From Paramarasmius palmivorus (taxonomy: Eukaryota; Basidiomycota; Agaricomycetes; Agaricales; Marasmiaceae): a stretch of DNA of 64,000 nucleotides. The notes below the pieces were generated by a model. The model ran no database searches and had not been told where the DNA came from. It saw nothing but the letters and a program-made list of their open reading frames with translations. Below, one piece after another: positions 57,035 through 64,000 of this stretch. The translations under genes and the position numbers were made by a program. The DNA lies in the NCBI GenBank assembly GCA_037176845.1, contig JAYKXP010000011.1, positions 1 to 64,000 on the forward strand, read 5' to 3'. The first letter of the stretch is position 1. The number at the start of each line of letters is the position of its first letter.

Positions 57035-57899
57035 TCACTTACTTCGTAGTCCTGCAAGTTCGTTTGCAAACACCTTCTCCGCCAATGCTCCAAAGTTAGT
57101 TTGTCGATCAGAACGCCAGTGTGATATGTTTGAACAGGAATAGCAATAGTGACCCGGCTCCTCCGAACATTGGAGACAAGTTCTATGCGCCTCATCCCTC
57201 GCGTACAACAACATGATTACCGTTTCATCTCCCAAAGTTTTTAACTCTCCCAAGGACGGCAAGTAGCGATCTGCTAATAGGCCCTGTAGCCCTTCGTGAA
57301 CCCACTGTTTAACTCGATACTTTCGACCAGTCTTAATCTTGTTGATAAGAGATGGGAACTTGTGCTTTTTAGATATCTTCTTTATAGCGAGATTCCTGAG
57401 GTCCTTGAAGCCCCAGCATGTGGATAGTTTAAGAACAGAGAAGTATTGTGCAGAGGTGAGGTTGTCGGGTGCGGGCGCTGATACGCTCCTGAAAGAGATG
57501 AAGCAAGTGAAGGGAAGCTAGAGGATGATTGGACATACAGAGGCACGATGATCTTGAGAATAGTAATAAAATCCTCCACGTTTGTATCATCTGGTAAAGG
57601 AAGCTTGATTGGATTTTCGTCTGAAGTTCCTTCACCATCCTTATTATCCTTGGAGATTGAATGAGCATCTCGGAATATCGCTGAGTTTTCGTAGAAATAA
57701 CGGGAAGGAACTCTGAAGATTGTGTTCCCGACCTATAGATTAGAGTATATCAGCTTTCAAGTTTGAGTAGCGTATACGATTTAAGCACCAGAAATACGAC
57801 AGTGTCGAAATAAAAGTGACGGTCTCGTTTGGGCAGCGACTTTTTGGTGGAGGTACTAGCTTTGTCGGCGTTTTTGCTAGTCAAGGAGGTCGTGGACAT
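57035..57899 (-). CDS. BTB/POZ domain protein, tandem copy A
   Basis: The start at 57899 (MSTTSLTSKNADKAS) is followed by DRHFYFDTVVFL, a GT..AG intron, then NTIFRVPSRYFYENSAIFRDA, SDENPIKLPLPDDTNVEDFITILKIIVPL and, after another intron, YFSVLKLSTCWGFKDLRNLAIKKI, the agaricomycete BTB layout. The C-terminus has HWRSDRQ and a cysteine cluster (CLQCSEEPGHYCYSC). BTB domains mediate dimerisation and Cul3 ligase recruitment; the target here is unknown. It is closely related to the next gene. Confidence 0.75.
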
Positions 57900-58476
57900 A
57901 GCTGGCTTGATAGGCGGAGGTGCTGGTTCTGACGCTGACAGTAACAGTGACGATATTACTTGTCGGGGGAGCATATGCATGTAAGGCGAGGTAAGTATGT
58001 AAGCGCCCACACAAGTGTTCAAAATACAAATTCAAACGTAAACAAACACGTAACTGTTCACGCGTGCACTGGCAGTACGTTTGACAACTTGACAATGAGA
58101 GAAGATGGGCACCTCCATCTCCTCGCGAGGCACCAAGGCGGAGTCCTGAGCCTAAGTTTATTCTCATCCAAACTAGCACTTCTCCGTGGGGAGGTCGCAG
58201 TGAATACCAGCTCGATCAGTTCATCGGGTCAAGCTTCCAGTGGTTAGCGAGAAACAGATCGATATTAAAACCGTCTGGACTAAAGAAGTGATTGTGCTAT
58301 CTTGCTTCTACGTCTGACTCCATCACCAAATCTTGTTTTGGAGCCTTGACATACAACTTTCACTTCAGCCGAAAACCATCGGATATAGCTTGAGAACCTA
58401 CTTTCTAGAGGACACTACACTATTGATTTGACCCTGTTGAGATCCTCATCAGCATACCACATACTAGAAGAGATTT

Positions 58477-59314
58477 TCACTCACTTTCTATCCCATCGAG
58501 CTCTTTTTTGAAGGTTTTCTGCGTCAATGCCCAACAATCAGGTTTCGGAATAGTTGGATCCTTCGAACCATAGTCCGGTGTACAACTACGTGTGCAGTAT
58601 AAACGGCGGTTCTTTTGACATTTCACGCAGTTTCTATGAGCCTCGTCCCTCGCATACAGCAGTCCAATGATAGTTTTATCGCCAAGAGTCTTCAATTCTT
58701 CCAGAGGTGGCAAAGTCTCAGTTGCCATTAGATCATTGAGACCTGCGTGTACCCAGTGCTTGACTCGATATTTTCGACCAGTCTCAATTTTGTTGATCAC
58801 AGATGGGAAGGCGTGTTTCTTGGTGATTTCCTCAATAGCCAGGTCTCGAAGTTCTTTGAATCCCCAACATGTAGATAACTTGAGGACAGATAGATATCGA
58901 GAAGAAGTCGAGTAAGTCGGAGTAGGTGCAGACACTGTTCTAGCAGCTCGAAGCAAGGTCATCTTGGGTAATCAGAAACCCAAAAGGATGAAACGTACAG
59001 GGGAACAATGAACTCGAGAAGCGTAGTAAAATCCGTCACAGTCGTATCGTCTGGTAGAGGCAATCTGATTGGGTTTCTCTCCGACGTTCCCTCTCCATCG
59101 TTGTTGGTCTTTGAAATAGAATACGCATCTCGAAAGATCTCCGATTTGTCGTAGAAATAACGAGAAGGAACTTGGAAAAGCGTGTTGTCTACCTGTGACA
59201 GATCATATCAGTTCTTTGATCGTGGTTATATATGTTTTTACGCAGCACCTGGAATACAACAAATTCAAAGAAGAAGCGGTTGTCCTTTTGAGCAGACGGA
59301 TATTGCTGTGCCAT
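58477..59314 (-). CDS. BTB/POZ domain protein, tandem copy B
   Basis: The start at 59314 (MAQQYPSAQKDNRFFFEFVVFQ), an intron, then NTLFQVPSRYFYDKSEIFRDA, SERNPIRLPLPDDTTVTDFTTLLEFIVPL, and after a second intron YLSVLKLSTCWGFKELRDLAIEEI, KKHAFPSVINKIETGRKYRVKHWVHAGL. The C-terminal Cys cluster is kept (CVKCQKNRRLYCTRSC). Intron positions match copy A, supporting a tandem duplication. No disruption is seen. Confidence 0.77.
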
Positions 59315-59532
59315 AAGTATGTTCAAAGAGCTGCAACTCGAGGAGATACCGATACCGATGAAGCAAGCTACCGTGACAAATCCCACGATCACCGTGACTT
59401 GCACGGTCACATGACTATTAGTTCAACGTGATCATACTATTCTTTCTGCTCTTCAAATCACCAATACAAAGTTCTACGTGTTCTAACGCCAAGGTCAGAA
59501 CATTCTACACCCAATATCCATCATATCAATGT

Positions 59533-60088
59533 TTAAGCCTGGCCACGAAGCTTTCTCGCGGCATTGTCGTTGGGCTGAGCATCTCCGAAGCCACATCCAC
59601 CATCCCTTTCCAAAGCTATAATAGCTCCTGCACATTTTCCGGTGTTGAACCCACAGCATCCGGATTGACACTCTCCATCGTTTGCACATGGCCCAGTGAT
59701 GAATTGGGTACCGGGGGGCTTGCCACTTCCTGCAGCAGCACCGCCGGCGCCATTGTTAGTGGCAGGAGGGGCGGCAGGAGCCTGTCCGAGGAAGACTCGA
59801 GCAGCTCGGTCATTGGGTTGAGCGTCTCCGAAACCACATCCACCGTCGCGCTCTTGAGCGATCACAGGACCCGCGCACTTGCCGGTATTGAAGCCGCAGC
59901 AATCGGAGGCGCAGTCTTTGTCGCTTTGGCAAGGCCCGGTAATGAATTGGGTACCAGGAGCCTGACGAGGAATGTAGGTCGCGGCGGCAACTAGAGATAG
60001 GATATGAGCTTAGGGATTCGTGTCGGAAACAATGATACTCACGGTTGGCAGCGAGGAGAGCGAGGATAACAGAGAATTTGGCCATCAT
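59533..60088 (-). CDS. Small secreted cysteine-rich protein, two BAS2-like domains
   Basis: The start at 60088 or the adjacent Met gives MMAKFSVILALLAAN, a signal peptide continuing after the intron (GTGAGT..CTAG) into LAAATYIPRQ. Two tandem units of about 55 residues follow, each with GTQFITGPC, GCCGFNTGKCAG or the like, and ERDGGCGFGDAQPNDNAAR, six cysteines per unit, joined by an Ala/Pro/Gly linker. This pattern is that of biotrophy-associated secreted protein 2 (BAS2), named from the rice blast fungus and also found in saprotrophs. The product should be secreted to the cell exterior with disulfides. Function in this organism is not known, and a virulence role is not implied. Confidence 0.8.
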
Positions 60089-60809
60089 GATAATAATGAG
60101 TGTGTGGTTGAGGACGAAAGGTCGTTCAAAAACTTGTGTGTTGAAAGATTGGTGATCAAAAAGATGCACAAAGGCTCAGCCCTGTGAAGAAGAGAAGGAA
60201 GTAGAAAGAATAGACGATACAATCGTTGGGGAAAGAAGGACTTGACCTTGAGGTTTTTATACCCTAGCGGATATACACAGGGCCGAGCCAAGGCGGCGTG
60301 TTCGGTGACCGACACAATCCATCATGATGGACATTTGAAACATGATGTAGAAGTGAGCGGCTACGGTGGGTGGCTAGGGGATCATTAATTTATGCACTGC
60401 CTTGCATTCAGGAAGGGAGATTGCAGGCCGCTCAGTACTGCAGACCCTCGCAAACAATTCCCTAAAACCAAGGGAACGGTCAGGAGTGGTTTTTCGTTCG
60501 GCAATCTTGATAGAGACGACAGGGAATGACCTGGATGGCTCGCGAATCTTCAGCTTCAGTTTTCATGTGCTTTCAGATACCTATATCGCCGAATTGAGAG
60601 TCCCGGTCAGTACGCGTGGCATTTGACCATGGCCCTACGTGTCGAAGTGAAACCGATTTGCCAAGCGTATGGACGAGAAATGGATGAAACTCATCTACAG
60701 GGCGCTCGAGATGGTTGCCTGGACCTTCATTCAACGATCCATCGCAGAGGCTATGACAACGAAATAGTCCCTTGAATTACGAGCGTCTTGGGTGGTATCG
60801 GTGACACAT

Positions 60810-62472
60810 CTATTCGGGCAAACCTTTAGTATCAGCCTTTACTTTCCCGGCTTCTTCATTTGCTACCTCCAACTCAATCTCCCGACATACGTCTACATAG
60901 ACCTTTCCGAGCTTCTCGAAATCGTCAATCTACAGAGAAGGATTAGATTTACACCCGGAGATTCAGAATCAGATTACGAGTGTTGCTCTCACCTCGGACC
61001 ACACCTGAGCGCTAGCTCTTACCCACCACCTGCCGTTGTGAACATAGTGTGCGCCGAATATCTTCCTTTCGATCAACATCTTCGCTTTAAGCTTGTTGTT
61101 GATTTCGTCTGTAAAGGGAACTTTGGACGACATAGGTAGCGCAACGTTTGTCTAGGTACCAAGTCGTAGTCAGATCAAGCCGACGAAAGCCTGAGAAACA
61201 TACCATAGACAAAGTAAATTCCCCCGTTGGGTCCATAACTTCCGTACCCATCACCTCTGCAAGGCGTTTTCCGCCTTCCTTAGCTAGTCGATGGCAGTAT
61301 TCGTTGATTTTCTCTTCTCCTCCAAGCCATGCTCGGAAATCGAGAGCCCCATGTACAGAAAGAAAAGGGATGAAATCAATAGTACCATTCCCTGTGTTGC
61401 AACCAGTCAGTTTGAAGACGCCGGAGATGAGACTGAGATGTACATTCAAACTGCTCGACAAAATTTGGCTTTCCGTCGCGTTGAGAAGGAGAGATATAGG
61501 TATGAGAAGTTGGGAAACTCGTTTTGATGATATGTTGGTTACTTTGGTGTCGTTGTTAGTATATGTAGTGCATGGATTAGGAACTGGAGCAAGACGGACC
61601 GTTTGGGAACATATAAGATGGCTGCGCTTCTTTTCGCGAATAGCCATTTATGACAGTTCTGAAACAAAGATGCAATATCAGCTAAAATCTCGGGCAGTGA
61701 GAAATCAAAAACGTACGCTTATCCAGAAATCAGGGTCTGCTTTCGCTAGATCAATCCCCACTTCCTGACCGATGGAGTGAGCTGCATCAACCAAGCTCCA
61801 TACATTCTCTTCCCGACATATCTTGACCATTTCCTCCCATGGAAGGTGTACACCAGGATTCGAGATGATTGCATCTACAACTGCAACGATCTTCGCGTTT
61901 GGGTTCTTGGCGCGTACAGACTTGACGTGTTCCTTCCAGTTCTGCAGGATGGTGGCTCGAGATGTTGGGAAGAGAATGGTGAATAGCTCGATGGAAGGGT
62001 GAGGAGGTACATCGGAAAGATATTGAACTGCTCGCGAGACAGCGCCATATGTGGTGTTGCAACTGATCAACACGTCGCCTTCTTCCCAAATGAAGTTCCT
62101 CAACACTGTGTTTACGCCATGACTAGCGTTCGGCACAAAGACAACCTCGTCATGATCCTGGGCTCCGATGAGCTTGGCAACTTTCTTCCTGGCTTCAACC
62201 AACATGGGCATGTACGATAACCGATGAAAGAGGTCTGAATTGGCTTCTGCTAGTGCGGCGATGGGCTTGGTTGCATCGAGGACAGGAGTAGGGCACGACC
62301 CGTATGAACCGTGATTCATGTTCGTGTAATCTTTACTGAATCCAAAGTATTGTAGCATGTCATGGCCGAAGGAAGGTGGAGACTGGGTCTTGTAGAATGG
62401 GTGAGGTTGCAAGAGGTCTGTAGTCATTTCTTCGACCAGGTTGGTCGGGAGAAAAGAACGGGGAACTGCCAT
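60810..62472 (-). CDS. Class V PLP-dependent enzyme (isopenicillin-N-epimerase-like, aminotransferase/desulfurase family)
   Basis: The start at 62472. The N-terminal exon carries HDMLQYFGFSKDYTNMNHGS, YGSCPTPVLDATKPI, VVFVPNASHGVNTVLRN, WEEGDVLISCNTTYGAV, KIVAVVDAIISNPGV, VDAAHSIGQEVG. After an intron, NCHKWLFAKRSAAILYVPKR provides the PLP lysine (HKW). Later exons encode GTIDFIPFLSVHGALDFRAW, KRLAEVMGTEV and the C-terminal domain (HNGRWWVRASAQVW) to the TAG at 60810. About 470 aa. The family includes cysteine desulfhydrases and epimerases; the substrate cannot be told from sequence. Confidence 0.82.
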
Positions 62473-62811
62473 GTCCTAAGAGGGAGAGCAAGCCTGAGAA
62501 GGGTATATCACTATCCGATCCAGAATCGAGTCATGGGGAGTCAGAACTAGGGAATAACTTGCTCTGTCAGCAATGAAACTCAGAGTCGCACACCGCATGG
62601 ACATGACCGTCCAATGACCGTCGCATTGGGCCTTAACGATAATTACTTGAATTCAATGATACGATCCGTCGGACATTTCAGTATTTTTCCGAGTCCCAGC
62701 ACTCTTTTTTACACGGTTTTAGACACGAACTATTAGAATCCTCGCCGCGATAATAACAACCTGGCCATCCTGGGACAGGGAGATCATGCCCGCCGATGGG
62801 AGATTTACGAC

Positions 62812-63414
62812 CTAAAAGAAGTACTGGTGTAGGTAAAGAGTGCCTTCATATAAGAACCATCGGTGCTTGCCTTTCAAATTGGGGCTTGGGGGCTCCTCAA
62901 TGGGTACCGGTTGTGGTGTCTGTACCACTAATGAGGAAGCCTGGAAATACGGCTTGACCGTCTCCGTCATGAGGCCAGTTATCAATCTCGGTCTTGGAGG
63001 CCGTAATGACTCCCGCATCTGGAAGATCTTGATACTATCCGCATAGCCTATCTTCAGGGCATCCTCAGTCGACAACATCTCTGGTCTGGTAATCAAGTCA
63101 ACATATCCTTCCCACTCCCAGTTATGTATGTTAAACTCCCGTGCCAGCAGTATCTTCGCAAGAGGTAACATGTTGAATGTCTTCAACGATGTAATTGCTA
63201 TATCACGTATCCGGGTGAAGTCCCACATGGTCGATAACCTAAGGATCGATATCCATTCATCGTGGCTTCGCAGTGGTTTCTCTTGCAAGAGCGGAACCTC
63301 CCTGGATATCAAAGTCAGGATCAGTGTTCTCCAACAGAACATGAAGCACATCTACATCGGGCACAGTGCTCGTGCGAAACTCTCGAAATCAAGGAGTTTC
63401 ACCTCGAGCCGCAT
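62812..63414 (-). CDS. Third BTB-family protein, possibly 5'-truncated
   Basis: Exons 63414-63356 and 63301-62812 join through a 54-bp GTAGAT..CAG intron, giving VKLLDFESFARALCPM, then EEWISILRLSTMWDF-type sequence (DEWISILRLSTMWDFTRIRD) and MLPLAKILLAREFNIHNWEWE. This is the back half of the agaricomycete BTB layout. The usual N-terminal BTB exon is not recognisable upstream, where a hairpin repeat (63454-63522) lies. Either the first exon is further out and divergent, or the repeat has displaced it. No Cys cluster is present, unlike copies A and B. Confidence 0.55.
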
Positions 63415-63453
63415 CTGGAATCCGTATTTTGTTGAGTAGTAGAGCCCCCACTA

Positions 63454-63522
63454 TGTAGCTCGGGTAGAGCCTGGTAGAGCAAAAGTGCTACGTCCGAGCT
63501 ACCTCCGTACTACCCGAGCTAC
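63454..63522. repeat. Hairpin-forming repeat (GTAGCTCGGGTAG inverted)
   Basis: GTAGCTCGGGTAG at 63454-63466 and its exact reverse complement CTACCCGAGCTAC at 63510-63522 enclose a 43-bp loop holding further related pieces (GTCCGAGCTACC). It looks like a short palindromic repeat, perhaps a MITE-like or SINE-like remnant, located just upstream of the BTB exon. Confidence 0.6.
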
Positions 63523-64000
63523 TGGCCAAAGAGGACCATGCGGCGCGAGGAACAGGGATTCTCCTTACGTCAATCAACAGCTTTTCGTTTGAAACCATCC
63601 ATGCCCAGGGTACGATATTGCAAATCTTGTGCGTATTCTACTCTTCGAGAGAAGTATACAAGCTGAATCTTAACTGTTTCCACTTTAGCCATGTACACTT
63701 CAAGTTTGACTTAGCCTTTTTTTCCAGCTACCATCAAGGAATCTTCCCTCCGACGTCAATGGCTCGAGGTTTTTTTGCGCAAGGATAGGGCATCAAGAGG
63801 TTTAGGAAATCAAGAGGCATAGGAACGAAGATGATATCGTGATTGTCAGTGGGGGGATTGTCAAGGTGTGTGGTCGTCGACGCTTCTCTTCTCTGTGTTC
63901 CTTTTTGGCTGACTCCATATATTAGGATGCTGATAGTTCCCTCGACAGCCAGGAAACAATTCAAGAAGACCAACTGCTACGTATTGAAGATATCTATGGA

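Noticed and set aside
60402..61139. Plus-strand frames over the PLP enzyme 3' region
   Set aside because: They overlap conserved exons of the minus-strand gene and show no domain.
1..64000. CRISPR array, operons or a biosynthetic cluster
   Set aside because: No spaced direct repeats of CRISPR type are present. The gene content is eukaryotic, and the neighbouring genes do not share one pathway.

Overview
This is a eukaryotic, fungal window. The genes carry many short (about 50-60 bp) GT..AG introns, and the gene set includes fungus-specific members (CHS7, calpain-like RIM13/PalB, RIT1, KRI1, OPT transporter, BTB/POZ and F-box families). Together with the transposon types, this points to a basidiomycete, most likely an agaricomycete mushroom-forming fungus. 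All calls come from reading the sequence; no database search was run.

Layout. Bases 1-17.4 kb are a nested LTR-retrotransposon cluster. From the left it holds: the 3' end of a plus-strand element with a long LTR; a five-exon coiled-coil gene starting just after that LTR; a minus-strand Ty3/Gypsy element whose Gag carries a collagen-like tract; a complete plus-strand Copia-type element that carries Gag but no pol, inserted into that Gag with identical 367-bp LTRs and a GATAT target duplication; and, to the right of the Gypsy LTR, the older 5' half of a minus-strand Copia element into which the Gypsy had inserted. From 17.4 to 22.9 kb lie a decayed intron-containing gene, a 3.3-kb pogo-like DNA transposon with a broken transposase, and an intron-containing tRNA (probably tRNA-Trp) with a partial copy of its 3' half on the far side of the transposon.

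From 23.5 to 41.3 kb the window is a dense stretch of conserved genes: RIM13/PalB calpain (ambient-pH signalling), RIT1 (initiator tRNA 2'-O-ribosyl phosphate transferase), CHS7 (chitin synthase export chaperone), PanB (pantothenate synthesis), an unrecognised basic nuclear-looking protein, an NTF2/SnoaL-like protein, KRI1 (40S ribosome biogenesis), a single-pass membrane protein and a two-repeat MYB factor. From 41.3 to 50.4 kb it is gene-poor apart from an F-box/LRR protein.

From 50.6 to 63.4 kb come an OPT oligopeptide transporter, a paralogue of the membrane protein at 38 kb, two tandem BTB-domain proteins and a third divergent one, a secreted two-domain cysteine-rich protein resembling BAS2-type effectors, and a class V PLP-dependent enzyme. 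The genes form no operon and no clear biosynthetic cluster. The least ordinary content is the nested retroelement cluster (a Gag-only Copia element, a collagen-like Gag, half-tRNA primer sites) and the duplicated lineage-specific families.
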